Assembly (NCBI GenBank): GCA_941918925.1 | Contig: OW799235.1 | Span: 105,107,947 to 105,171,946, forward strand | DNA: 64,000 nt | From: Phyto melanocephala | Taxonomy: Eukaryota > Arthropoda > Insecta > Diptera > Rhinophoridae | Direction: 5' to 3' | Shown: piece after piece, positions 23,508 to 34,294 of the stretch | Numbering within the stretch: position 1 is the stretch's first letter | Layout of the letters: every line of letters begins with the position of its first letter | Program-made: the position numbers and the translations under genes | Notes under the pieces: generated by a model | Told to the model about the DNA's origin: nothing | Seen by the model: only the letters and a program-made list of their open reading frames with translations | The model's database searches: none

Positions 23508-23751
23508 CTAGCAACTACGGCTGCTAAGCCGTATACACACAAACGATCATAAAAAAACAACAAATAAATGTATAACAATAATGTTTATGTATGTGTGCGT
23601 TTGTACCATAATGGTTGTGCTGTTTTCATAACCCAAGCAAGTGCATTTTTACTAAATCAAAACGCATGCAAAATTTCTACTTGATGCTCTCGCTTGAATT
23701 GTAAAAACGGTTACTCATTTTACTCGCTTTTTTTTACGGATAATCGATAAC

Positions 23752-23767
23752 ACTTAAGTACTTAAGT
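23752..23767. repeat. Perfect 16-bp palindrome
   Basis: ACTTAAGTACTTAAGT is its own reverse complement. It lies in a stretch (23700-23900) that, like the 20.5-20.8 kb minisatellite, mixes GGTTAC/GTAACC and AGTA/TACT words, so the two may share an ancestor. Confidence 0.7.
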
Positions 23768-23964
23768 CCAATTTGTTGTACTGTGTACAATATAGAGTAT
23801 TTATGCGAAAAATACTTAGATTTCGGTTACTTGTATATACTTATGCCGAACATCAAACGAGTATGTACGGATAAAGTAATTTTTTTAGCTGTAACCGTAC
23901 GCACTTATACATGTTTTGCTAATAATACTCAATGTATATCCGAAGTTGTAATCGTTGTCATTCC

Positions 23965-24738
23965 CTGGTGGCTATATCCTGCTGAAACTACATCTCAAGT
24001 CGGTTTTGAAGGCTTAAGAATCACTAATCGATACCGCTCTTAGTTTACGCTAACATCACTTTCATCTACATTTTCGAAGTAGTAAGATCCTTTTGATATT
24101 TTCAGATATGATCCCACACGTTACTGTATGGGGTTCAATTGGAGTTATAGAATGACTCTTGACCCAAAAGCTACAGTTCTGCCATTTAAATGAAAATTAG
24201 CTTCATCGCTGATAATAATATTTTTAATGATGATTAATAACTGGCCAACGGTTGAAATTTGACTGTAGAATTCAGACATTGCCAACAATTGGCGGGTTTT
24301 AATTCTTTTACCAATTGGACCTTATATGGGAGCAATAGGTAATCTTTTTTTAAATACGCCATAGTGATATTCAAGCTTAGCTGAGCAGAACGCCTTTTTT
24401 AATATATATATTTCTGGTTAGTCGTTAACATTTTGGTATAGATTTTCAATATTTTTCTCAATGCGAATTAAAAGTGGTCTAATGTTTTAGGGAAAGAAGA
24501 ACTGAACAACAAAACATTGCTTCAGAGGGTAAAAGTTTGACGTTAAAATGTGGACGATATGCCCTTTTTGCTAAAAAAAAATGCATTGCTGATTGACATA
24601 ATAAAACTATATTATTCGGGTTCTGTGTTCAGGTACGAACCTCGCCATTACTTATTACTTATGTTTTCAATCCGGGAAAACGACGAAACGAAAAGTTATT
24701 AAATTTTTAAGCCCCATGGGTACTTTTGGCCTACCCAG
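23965..24738 (-). pseudogene. Mariner/IS630-type element relic
   Basis: The minus strand starts with a terminal repeat CTGGGTAGGCCAAAAGTACC next to TA (24739-24740). Around 24140-24260 it reads NIIISDEANFHLNG, the first catalytic Asp region of insect IS630/mariner-type transposases. In shifted frames follow NCSFWVKSHSITPIEPHTVTVW, GSYYFENVDESDVSVN and FQQDIATREW, the second catalytic Asp block (normally WFQQDGAT). The order and spacing match the family, but frameshifts and stops break every segment. The N-terminal DNA-binding domain is not readable. It is an old dead element, distinct from the relics at 8.1, 33.7 and 62.4 kb. Confidence 0.7.
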
Positions 24739-24869
24739 TATATTCTTGTGAATTTTTGAGAGAGATCATATCTTGCAATTTGAAGCAAGACGCGTAACAG
24801 TGTAAATGAATTAGAATTTTGACACACAAACTAAGTTGTTAATGATATCTCTAAAAATATAACACTAGA

Positions 24870-25082
24870 TCCATTATAACAACTTGGCATTATGTAAAGG
24901 AAGAATTTTATCGGATGGATAAACAGTAATCCATTATTACAACTTCAGATTAATCTAAAGTGAGTTGAAGACAAGTTTATTTAACTTGATAGGTTAAAGT
25001 AAAGTTGTAATAATGATAAACTGTTTATTCGTTCGACAAAATCCTACCTTTAACTAATGCCAAGTTGCAATAATGGCCCTTA
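24870..25082. mobile_element. Foldback MITE, copy 2
   Basis: Inverted arms run TCCATTATAACAACTTGGCA and, from the right, GGGCCATTATTGCAACTTGG, continuing through AAAGG-A-ATTTT-TCG and AATAAACAGT. The centre is a short AT-rich spacer. It is the same family as 19121-19327. Confidence 0.75.
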
Positions 25083-25094
25083 GAAAGACAAAAA

Positions 25095-25811
25095 CACGTA
25101 ACGAAAAAATATTGTTTTGGTAACCATAATCGAAGAGCAACATACTATGATTGAATTGTATGATTATCGTTAAAACATATAATGCTTACCAGTTATCATT
25201 ATTATGTGTAATTAAAGTATCATCCAATAATCATATATTATATGACTACAATTGAAATCGACAATCTTTGTTTTTTTACAGCAAATTATTGTATTTTGCT
25301 GTAACATACACATAGTGATTGTACTTACCAATTTAATCTCAATTTTTATACCAATATTTTTTAACATTTTCTCGTTTATTTTTAAATTTTCTTTAATTTT
25401 TCAAAATTTTAGTTTATTTTTAAAATAATGAAAATTTATTTAGCAAGAAGAAGAACAGATGAAATCATAATTTTGTTAAAAAAATCATAGCTTGATTAAT
25501 TTGTAATCATCCTGTTGTCTCACCTACTATTTAATGATTATTTGTAATTTTTAATGCTTTTGAATATAATGTTATTTTTGTTAAATTATTTTTTGTAAAT
25601 CATACTATTTTTAAATGATAACCATTTTGAAATTTTTACGAAAAGTAAACATTAAATGATACAATTCAAACAAATGCTTGATTATCGTGACAAAATATAT
25701 GATGAAATGAAACAAAAATAACTATTACTTGTTTTCGACAACCAAATATTGTTACAGAAACTATAATATGACCGTCGTGATTATGTCGTAACCATGGTTT
25801 TTCTTTGCGTG
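25095..25811. mobile_element. CACGC-end MITE, copy 1 (717 bp)
   Basis: The left end CACGTAACGAAAAAATATTG is degraded. The right end reads, inverted, CACGCAAAGAAAAACCATGG-TTACGAC. The right flank is TA. It is the same family as 49938-50665 and as the split copy at 40715-43097. The ends, TA flank and lack of coding fit a Tc1/mariner-type MITE. Confidence 0.75.
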
Positions 25812-26621
25812 TATTAAAGTAAAAAAAAAATTATATAAAATTTGTTTTCTTATAAAATAAAAATTTCATTATATCGACATAGGGTGTCTTGTCAAACCTC
25901 CACAGATATATTTCTTTATTTAAGGTCCATTACTTCAAAGGTGCCTTTAAGACTATAGCAATATTCATGGAAATATATTTTCAACTAAATTTGTTAACTA
26001 AATTATTAACAATCTTAAAATATCCAAACTTTATGTACTGCTTTTCCTAACCAAGCTTTGAGTGAACTTTAGCGAGTAATTTGTTTTTTGTAACAGTAAC
26101 AAAGCACATGTAAAATTTCCACTCAAAAGAATATTTAGGTTTCTAAAACAGCACATTAATAATTTTCTTGTTTCAGTGATATTTTATTAAATATTTTTAA
26201 TTAGTTTTTGTATCTAAAAAACTGATATATCAAATTTTTTCTTTTTCTTTACAGAGCGTATAACGCAACGAATAGCGATCAACGATTTTAAAAATAACAT
26301 TTATTTAAAAAACACGCATAAGAAATCTTTTCAAAGTAATTGAAATATATTATTAACGCACCGTATTTTTTATTAATAATTATTATTGTTTTTGCTGAGA
26401 TACAAAGAGCTTTTTGTTTATTCTTTTATTTACTTATCGTGGTACAAGGAAACAAGATAGACCTATTAGGACAGCTGATTATCAGCTTTTAGTGCCAAAC
26501 TGTCAAAATTTGTGTTTATTGTTTGTTTACATTTAGGTAGACGCCATTTGATATAAAATTATGTGAGAGTGTGTGTGCAAAAGCAAATGCTAAGGAAAAG
26601 TAGAACATAAAAAAGGTAATG
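25812..26621. other. AT-rich non-coding stretch
   Basis: A strong polypyrimidine-AG (TTTTTCTTTTTCTTTACAG, ending about 26253) could be a splice acceptor upstream of the ZM exon, but no coding frame follows and use as a 5' UTR exon cannot be shown. Confidence 0.4.
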
Positions 26622-26819
26622 CAGGGATGAAAAGGTTAATTCGATCGTACTTAAAATAAAACTATTTGATATTTTAAAGTAACGTAGTACTCAGAATTTC
26701 TTCATTAATATAAATCTTAAAAAATGTTTGTAAAAAAAATATTACCACTTTTAAGTAAATATTTATTAAAAATTTTGATACCGTATATAACCTTGAAATT
26801 CCATCCCTGACATAGGTTA
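26622..26819. mobile_element. hAT-like MITE, 198 bp
   Basis: CAGGGATGAAAAGG at the left is matched by CAGGGATGGAATTTCAAGG (inverted) at the right. The first eight bases equal those of the hAT element at 22788. No target duplication is evident, so the call rests on the ends. Confidence 0.55.
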
Positions 26820-27100
26820 AAGAAAATATAAATATGTGATGACAGTTCGGCGCTCTTTTTTTTTTTTTTTTTGTATAATTGTTTTTCTTGTAGGAACGAC
26901 TTTATCTAGTTATCTTGTACCATGTTTGCCTACATGAGTTTCTTTTTTTTGGCTTCAAATTTTGTACTTAATAGCATGTTTCTATGCCAACGATATTCGT
27001 TATTCGATGCCTTCATAATTATATGTATTCTTTGCAAACTATCTAAATTACATAACTTGTCATTCAAAAATTTTAACGGAAGCTACCACTTTTGTAGGTA

Positions 27101-27340
27101 CACAGAGAAAACAGTATCAGTTGTAAGTACCGCAATTGTTGTCAATCGCATAGTTCAGTTGTGATTTTATATTTTTACGGTTGCATCTATAAAATTTCGT
27201 TTCGGAATATCAATATATATTCAGTTCAATTTATTAAATATTTATTTTTGCAATAGAATTTTTGTAATCACAAAAGTAGAGTTCGATTGCAAGAGTTGAA
27301 CAATTCGATTGACAATGAATTCTATTGTCTGTTTTCTGTG
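27101..27340. mobile_element. MITE with CACAGA ends, 240 bp
   Basis: The ends CACAGAGAAAACAGTATCAG and, inverted, CACAGAAAACAGACAATAG form the terminal repeat. TA lies on the left flank and TT on the right. No coding. A plus-strand frame crossing its edge (26922-27164) is a shadow. Confidence 0.65.
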
Positions 27341-27492
27341 TTTAACTACTTACAATTACCACCAGAGTTACAATAACATTAGTCTAATATCTAATTTTCT
27401 ACTGCCAAAGGAAAGAAAAAACAAAATTAATTATGATTATAAAAGAAACAAATTGTTAAGCTAATGGCGATGTCCAAGCGTTTTTTACCTTA

Positions 27493-28032
27493 CACATAAA
27501 AAAATAAATATGGATTTTAATTACGAAATTATTATTATTAATTAAAAAATTGTTTAATTTCGCTCCAATCATCAAAATGATACTATTAATTAAATGAAAA
27601 TTAATAGTTTTAATTGAAAAAATATGGAGAAAAATATCAATTAAAACAGTATTAAAATATTAATTAAAATTTTCAATAATTTTCAAAAATGATTTTAATT
27701 AATTTAATCATGTCTTTATTTGAGATTTGGGTTTTATAATATTAAAGCGTTTATTATATCAATTATATAATTTATTAAACCTGTATTAAAAATAAAAAAT
27801 AAAATATTATTTTTTTTATATATTTAATATATATTTTATTCATAAATGTCATTTAAAATAATATATTTTATTTTTTTAAATTTTTTTCAACTGACAGAAA
27901 TCTCTTTGTTTTTTGAAAATATTTAATATCAATTAAAAAATTTAATTAAATTAATGAAAACTATAATTAAAATTTAAAAACAAATTAAAGATTCAATTAA
28001 TTAAACAAATTTTAGCAATATTTTTATCTGTG
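27493..28032. mobile_element. MITE with TTA duplication, 540 bp
   Basis: The left end CACATAAAAAAATA and the inverted right end CACAGATAAAAATA are flanked by TTA at 27490-27492 and 28033-28035. A 3-bp TTA duplication is typical of PIF/Harbinger elements. The interior is almost only A and T with many TTAATTAA words, so base identity alone is weak evidence. Confidence 0.55.
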
Positions 28033-28429
28033 TTATGGTAAATAATTTAAGATACGAAATTGTGCTTACTAGGTACGTTGCATAAACAGCTATTCAAGAA
28101 TGTGTCGTAAAAGCAGGGTAATTCGCATGAGTGAATCAAATAGCCAATTAAGCTATTCGCAACAATCTTGGAAACATGCTATTAATGATTAATATTTTTA
28201 AATTAAAAAAAAAATTGTTTTCCGTAAAATTATCAATTATTTATTTCGGGGTTGCCTTAAAATTTTTCTTTAATTCATACTTTTTCTTGTTATTAGCTGC
28301 ACAGTTTAAAAGATTCAGTTGATATCAACAATTAAGATTTTGTATTATCAAACGTGTTCAATAAATTATATTATATTAACTCTCTTACCCACGTGAAAAG
28401 GAATTTAAAGAGTCCTGTAGATAAATAAA

Positions 28430-28548
28430 ATGGCCGCCTTTCAACGTAAATTAGTACACAAACAATTTAACTCACCCATTGGCTTGTATTCGCAAGAAAA
28501 TGTTAAAGAGACATTGAATCGTGAGCTGAAAGCTTTTGGCAATGAAGG
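28430..28548 (+). CDS. Zasp66: First coding exon with Zasp-like (ZM) motif, Zasp66-like
   Basis: This is an ATG-started exon of 39 codons plus two bases, ending at a strong donor (GG|GTAAGTT, phase 2). It encodes MAAFQRKLVHKQFN, then SPIGLYSQENVKETL and NRELKAFGNEG. KQFNSPIGLYSxENV..TL is the Zasp-like motif of ALP/Enigma/ZASP proteins, Z-disc scaffolds whose motif helps bind alpha-actinin and mediates self-association in muscle. Among fly paralogues I judge Zasp66 the closest, but Zasp52 or Zasp67 cannot be excluded. The start has a good fly context (AAAATGG). Codons such as GCC, GAG and CTG stand out against the AT-rich surroundings. No PDZ domain precedes it here, so this is probably an alternative short-isoform start. 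Downstream exons are not in the window or were not recognisable; in-frame upstream extension is not supported. Confidence 0.72.
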
Positions 28549-29085
28549 GTAAGTTATTTTGATATTAATTAAGCACTACCTGATATAAACTGTTTAATAA
28601 TATATGCACTAAAACCTGATCAAGACAATATATATTCTTTCGTATAAAAATTGTATAATTATTACAAAAAACTGCATTATATATTTGAAAACGTAAAAAA
28701 TATAAAACAATATTTTCTCTCATCCTATAATCAAAAGCGGAATAAACAATAAGAACAGAGAGAAAAACTTTATCAATAACTACCAAAAAACTAAACGAGA
28801 TAACTTTTCTATGAAATATTTTGTTACAAAGCACGGAATAGCAGTAGCAAACTGTTATAAAAAGAAATGTTTGCTTGTTGGTTGTTAAACAAAAAATAAA
28901 AAATAAAAAATAAAATTAAGAAGTGAAAAGTTTTTCTTGGTAAAACCTCAAAACACTTGGAAAACGATAACTAACAAACCGTCGAATAAATTGTTTGTGA
29001 AAACAATACGAACAAACAAATCAATTAATAGTACACTGGTGGTTATAGAATGAAAAATCATCAAGTGCTTTGGAAATAAAAATTT
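28549..29085 (+). other. Start of the long first intron
   Basis: GTAAGTTATTT at 28549 is a near-consensus donor. Everything to the window end can be read as intron of the Zasp-like gene plus inserted elements. The minus frame at 28565-28834 shows no domain. Confidence 0.6.
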
Positions 29086-29087
29086 AA

Positions 29088-29480
29088 AAAACAAACAAGA
29101 AATAAACTTATAGTGCCGACTATATTATACCCTTTAGTATAATGTATTTTATACAAAATTTTTTCAGAAAAATTTTAAATGCGACCTCGATGTTAATAGA
29201 TTCAAGAGGTTTTGAGTTTAGGAGCAGTAAATTTTTTTATAGTCTTTGGAGTAAGACCAATTATAAAAAATAATATAATAAATGCGGGATAGGCCGCTAC
29301 AAATTTTTTGTGGGGGTAGTGAAGGCTTAAAACATTTTTTTCTTATGGGTATTTAAATCTTCAACTGACTTAATTTTGTAATTTTTTTTTTTGGTCCAGA
29401 TTCAGATATATATTAAATTGTTTTTTAAATGGGTTATGAAATTAATATTTTGATGACGAAGTAAGTAAACACCACAATAT
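29088..29480 (+). mobile_element. Degraded hairpin-start repeat, distant relative
   Basis: AACAAGAAATAAACTTATAG followed by GCCGACTATATTATACCC resembles the start of mini-me/INE-1-like fly repeats (ACAAGTA...CCGAC-TATA-TACCC). It continues with a TGCGACCTCGATGTTAATAG block like the GCGACCTCTATCGTG block of copies A-D. The 3' end is not identifiable. Confidence 0.4.
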
Positions 29481-30115
29481 GTTTCGTATTTATTTATATT
29501 TCTGGATTGAAAAATCGGCCCACTATGAAATTTGTCACAAGTATAGAGCAGGAAACCTAAGTTATCAGAGAAACAGCCCTAGGACCTTCAGGTCATAAAA
29601 AAATTCCTTCAATCTTTCTAAGAAAAAAATTATGTTGTATATTAAATCAAAGGCTATACAAAAGCCTTTCAAATGAGATTCTTTTTAACGACGTACGCGA
29701 AAGTTTTTTAGAAAATGGAATATAAGTTAGTACAACTCTGCACATGTTTATGGTTTTCAAGACGTCATGTTGTATTGTCCAGATGAGCCGGTCACATAGA
29801 ACTTTGAATATTTCTCAATTCTACGATATAGGAGGTAATGTACACCTTTTGATTGATTTGATATGGAGTAACCCATATGGGAACCCAGTAAAAAATTACA
29901 TTATAGAGAAAAGATTATAAATGGAGGACAAAAATAACGTATAGTACAAGATGGAACATTAAAAGTGATATTTGCATTTAAAAATTAGAGCATACATTTC
30001 CTTTGACTTAATTGAGAACAAACGTGAAATTTAGCATCGACCTTCGCATTTTTATCGTTGGCAGCTTTATATGAGCAAGTTTACTAGTATAAGGTGACAA
30101 GTTTAACGAAGTTCA
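29481..30115. other. Non-coding stretch
   Basis: Possibly the eroded remainder of the preceding repeat. No exon or element end is supported. Confidence 0.35.
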
Positions 30116-30765
30116 CTATAGGACTCGAAGACAGAAAGACTTTCTTACACATTGTACTTTTGAACCGTACTCTAGAATAGGCCTGACAAGAGATGTTGAC
30201 AATTGTTTTGTTACACACCACTTCATTAATCCTCGTTCTGCAGATGATTTTTTAACAGTAACTGGGATATGTTTAATTAAATCAAGTTTCGGATCCAATA
30301 AAATACCAATAACGAAGACGGAATCTAGACTAAGTTTAACATATAATATGAGCACTATTTAGGATTCAGCTCCATTAGGTTAATATTACGCCAAGAATTA
30401 ATAGTATCTAAGTCCTTTTTGAGAAGAACATGATTAGCATGATGATTATAACCAGAGAATATTACAGAATTTAACCGTATTTGGCAAATCATGAATAAAT
30501 GGAGAAAAAAGTAATGAACCAAAATGACTTTCCTGCGGGACACCAGAAACAATAGTAATTAGCTTGGAAGTAATACTCGTAGTTTTAAAATTAACGAATT
30601 AATCTCCTAAAGACGGTTTTCCCTAATTCCCATCAGATCAAGTTTATTTTTATTACAAGTTTATGGTTGACCTTATCAAAAGCTTTACTCAAGTCAGCAT
30701 AAATTTCACCATTCATTAGCATAGTAAAGTGCAACAGATTAGTAATAGTCGAACAGCCCTTTCAA
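30116..30765 (-). pseudogene. LINE reverse transcriptase fragment (jockey/CR1-like)
   Basis: On the minus strand, about 30690-30730 encodes IYADLSKAFDKVNHKLV (palm motif A). About 30500-30560 gives a GVPQESHFGSLLFSPFIHDLP-like motif B (normally PQGSxLGPLLFxLFINDLP). Then come KKDLDTINSWRNINLMELNP and, after a frameshift, VIGILLDPKLDLIKHIPVTV and STSLVRPILEYGSKVQC, the thumb and C-terminal region. The YADD box is not readable. Several frameshifts and substitutions mark a dead copy. It differs enough from the 7-kb fragment to be another lineage. Opposite orientation to the host exon. Confidence 0.8.
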
Positions 30766-33590
30766 AAATGATATCATAAGGAGAAAATATATATGACACT
30801 TGACGACAAAGATTATTTGTTATGATGGAATGTTTCATTAGTTAATGATGCTTGTTTGCATGAATTGTCAAAGATATTTTGCATGACTTATAATATTTCT
30901 TGTAAGCGTCACAAAGTATGCCTTACAATTTCTATGTTATGATAGTAATAGTGTGACGTCTAACCCTTCGTCATACACATGTTTTGATTTTAACATTCGT
31001 AACACATGAGTCTAGGCATACCCAGTCAGTTTTTAATATGATTAGTTTGGAAAAAAGTACTTCTTTGTCATTATCTCTTAACAAAATATAACTGAAAAAA
31101 GCATCATCATTAAAAAATATATATAAGTCTAGCCAGACCATATGTGTTATAAATGTGATGTGTGCAGTAAAATATTCGAATATATTTTTTTTCCAAACCC
31201 CTTTTCAGGATTTAAAAGGTACCTAAAATTTCAAGTCTCTAACTAAGTGTTAAATAAGTTAAAATAATGTTTCAAACTAAAAAAAATTTCTGTCTCAGAA
31301 GAAGGATTTGATATTGGATGAAGGTATTTAGTCTTATGCCAATCACCCATTTGTGCTAAATATAATAAGATCGTAAATATCATTATATTTATTTTTAATA
31401 CTAAGTTTCAGCTATCATTTAAAATCTTAATTTACTAATGCCGTACTTGCTGTATATCAAACCGTTTGTTAGTACTAAAATCACTTTTTGCCCACGTTTT
31501 AACGCTATTGTATTATGTTGTATTTTCTATTTTACTGACTGGTCGTTTTATTATTTTATTTTCATTCGTCTACATTAAACATGGCGAATTTTTTTTTCAA
31601 TTACTTTTAAACTTAAACGAGAAGTAAAACTTAAAATATCAATTTCAATTCACCATCATCAATCTTCAAAGTAATTTTTTAGGGTTAAAAAGCGAGAGGC
31701 GAAAAAAAAACGCTTTTCAAAGCTTAAACTTAAGCAAAACAAATGAAAATACAAATAGATTTGGGATTGTTGCAATTTTATACTGCAAAAAATGACCAAC
31801 CTAAAAGTGGAAAAACAAATTTAATTTCATTGGATTGAAGTCATAGACTGGTTACAAGGTACAACAATTTCGTAAGGTAGTCAAAGGGAAAAGTGATGTA
31901 ATGAATCTTTTAATTAAGTTTTTCATTAAACTGTGCCATTTCATTAAACTGTGTTATAAAGAGATATTTTCTTTGACACGTTAAGAAACAACTGGCATTG
32001 AGATTAAGACTATGAATTGAAGGACTTTTTTAAAACGGTAAAATTAATAATTTGACTCGTAAATATAAGAACTATTTAAAAATGCTTACGAAATTACTCA
32101 CATTGCACACATAATACGCTTACCACTACACAACAATTCTTAAACTTCATTTCTTTTTGTGATGAAGACTGTTTTGAGTATTAACATATAAATAGAACCG
32201 AGACGGGTCTATGTCTATTATTAGGTCTATTATTTGTATGTTTTATGTAAACATAGATATACAAAACACATGTTTGTTTATGTTGTTATCAGCTGTTTTC
32301 GACATCTTAACTATAGTTTTACCTAAACAAAAGACCGGTAGTTTTTTTTTATTTTGTAGAAGAAGAGATGCCCAGCCTTAATTAATGGGAAAAAAGGTTA
32401 AAAAAAAGTAAAACTGATAAAATGTAGTGTTTTTTTTCACTGATACACTACAGCGATATCTAATGCTCGATCGATTTTAGTGCTACTTAAGGAGGACACT
32501 GGGATAAACGTCAGTTACATACACTTAAAGGTGCAATTTATGTCAGATATTCACAATCAATATGTACATAAAATTATAAAATAAATTTATTTGCTTTAAA
32601 CAAATTTAGTATTTAAATACAATTTCTGAAAAAAAAAAAAACATTTTTATATAAAATCTCTTCAACTCAATTTATACTCCAAGATTTAAAAACACCAGAT
32701 TTCAATACCAACTTTTAATTTCCATAAATAAATTTTAAATATTTTACGAAAAACTGAACATTTAACAAAAAAAAATTATACATCAAATGCTTTAATACTA
32801 AATTTTGATTTTTCATAAATTTCTACTGTCTGCAACATGTGCGACAGTACTTCATATAAAAGATATTCAAACTGTATAATATTCTTTATGATGCATAAAA
32901 TATATTTATTATAATACGATAATATTGTGAGTATAATTTCTAAGATTAAATGATACTTTTGAGTCAAGTACATAAAAAGTTTAGTGTCATTTTAAACGTT
33001 GCATTGCGATATAAAATTGAGGTTTCATATCGATGTAACAAAGATAAGTTTAGAAACGCTTATAAAATTAATTAAATAATTTTACACAATTGCAATATGT
33101 TGTGCAGTATTTTCAAAATGAAACATTAGCGTAATCCACAATGTTGTGCGAATGGTCTTGCATCAGTGCATTTGCAAAATATTAGAGTATATTTTTACTT
33201 TACACTAACAAAGTATACAAAAATAGAACATATTTGTAATGGTGCAAATTTGCAATGGCAAAAACACAAGATTGTGAATACCGCCATTAGTTGTTTTACA
33301 ATCGTAAGATGTAATAACTTATGCAAACGGCACACAAACGCCAACGTTGCTTTGCGAAAATATTCTGTATCTTCTTACCTTACAAATTCCATAGCAGAAT
33401 TGACATTTTCCCTGGTCCGCAAATATTACAGCATCCTATAAGATGATGAGTTTGTGACCAATTGGCTACCTTTGCTCATCTCTTATGTAATTTTATCATT
33501 AAAACTTTGGTTTTTAAATTTATATTAATCAAATCATGCTCTGGATTTACTGACAGCCGTGATCAAATGATGTCCCATTTTTTTTGTATT
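30766..33590. other. AT-rich intronic stretch
   Basis: No exon or element end is supported. A GTAGTG...CACTAC inverted pair flanks a T run at about 32424-32451. Frames at 32776-32973 and 33166-33441 show no domain. Confidence 0.45.
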
Positions 33591-33596
33591 ATACGA

Positions 33597-34290
33597 GGTG
33601 GGCCAAAAGAAATCACCCTATTAAGGGATGCTCTTATTTTTGCAAATGGCGGTCAATGTCAAATCTGTTTTGACATTTGTGAAAAAGACAGATGTAGAAT
33701 ACAAGTGAACATTCCATGGAGCGATACACTCCCCAAGAACGCGGAATAATCGTGTCTATTTTTTGTGTAACAATTTGTCGTTTTTTTTACCAGAATCATT
33801 ATGAGCGATGAAGCTCAGTTCCACCTCAGCGGGTACGCAAGCAAGCAAAACTATCACTGCGCTTTTCATGCTGGAGGAGTCATCGGGCCATTTTTTTTTC
33901 GAGGACGCCGCTGGTCAAACGATAAAAGTAGACATTGCGCATTATAGGACAATGATAGCCCAGTTTCTTCCGCCGCAATTGAATGAATTAGGACTGGAGA
34001 ACTTGTGGTTCCAACAAGACGGAACAACGGTACACATTGCGCGAGCCACAACTGATATTTTTAAGGCGGTGTTCCCGGTTCGCCTTATCTCTCGTTTTGG
34101 CGATTTACATTGACCCGCAAGATCACCCGATTGAACTGTTTCAGACTTTTTTTGTGGGTCGTTGAAGTCCTGTGTTTACGAAAACAAGCCCGATACCTGG
34201 AAGCCCTCGAAGACAGCGTTTGATACGAGTGGGAGTAGGAGTGATGAAAAATTATAAGGAAAAAATCACCAAAAATATTTGTTTTCCACA
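33597..34290 (+). pseudogene. Mariner/IS630-type element with deleted transposase
   Basis: It starts with a terminal repeat GAGGTGGGCCAAAAGAAATC. An ATG at 33717 opens MERYTPQERGIIVSIF, the usual N-terminus of insect IS630/mariner-type transposases. A deletion then jumps to MSDEAQFHLSGYASKQNY at 33801-33855 (first catalytic Asp block), followed by GGVIGPFFFEDAAGQTIKVD, NLWFQQDGTTVHIAR (second catalytic Asp) and FPVRLISRFGDLHWPARSPD. Frameshifts and a stop at 34111-34113 break the frame before a degraded LTPLDFFLWG-like block (about 34115-34200). Most of the DNA-binding domain is lost, so it is inactive. The catalytic core is the best preserved of the mariner-type relics here. Confidence 0.85.
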
Positions 34291-34294
34291 AAAA

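Noticed and set aside
26230..26255. Strong acceptor TTTTTCTTTTTCTTTACAG
   Set aside because: Could end a 5' UTR intron, but no donor or exon can be paired with it from sequence alone.
27961..27970. MEF2-like site CTATAATTAA upstream of the Zasp-like exon
   Set aside because: It matches YTAWWWWTAR but lies in an almost pure A/T MITE, where several chance matches are expected.
28315..28320. Initiator-like TCAGTT about 110 bp upstream of the ATG
   Set aside because: No matching DPE or TATA box at the right spacing; too short to claim a promoter.
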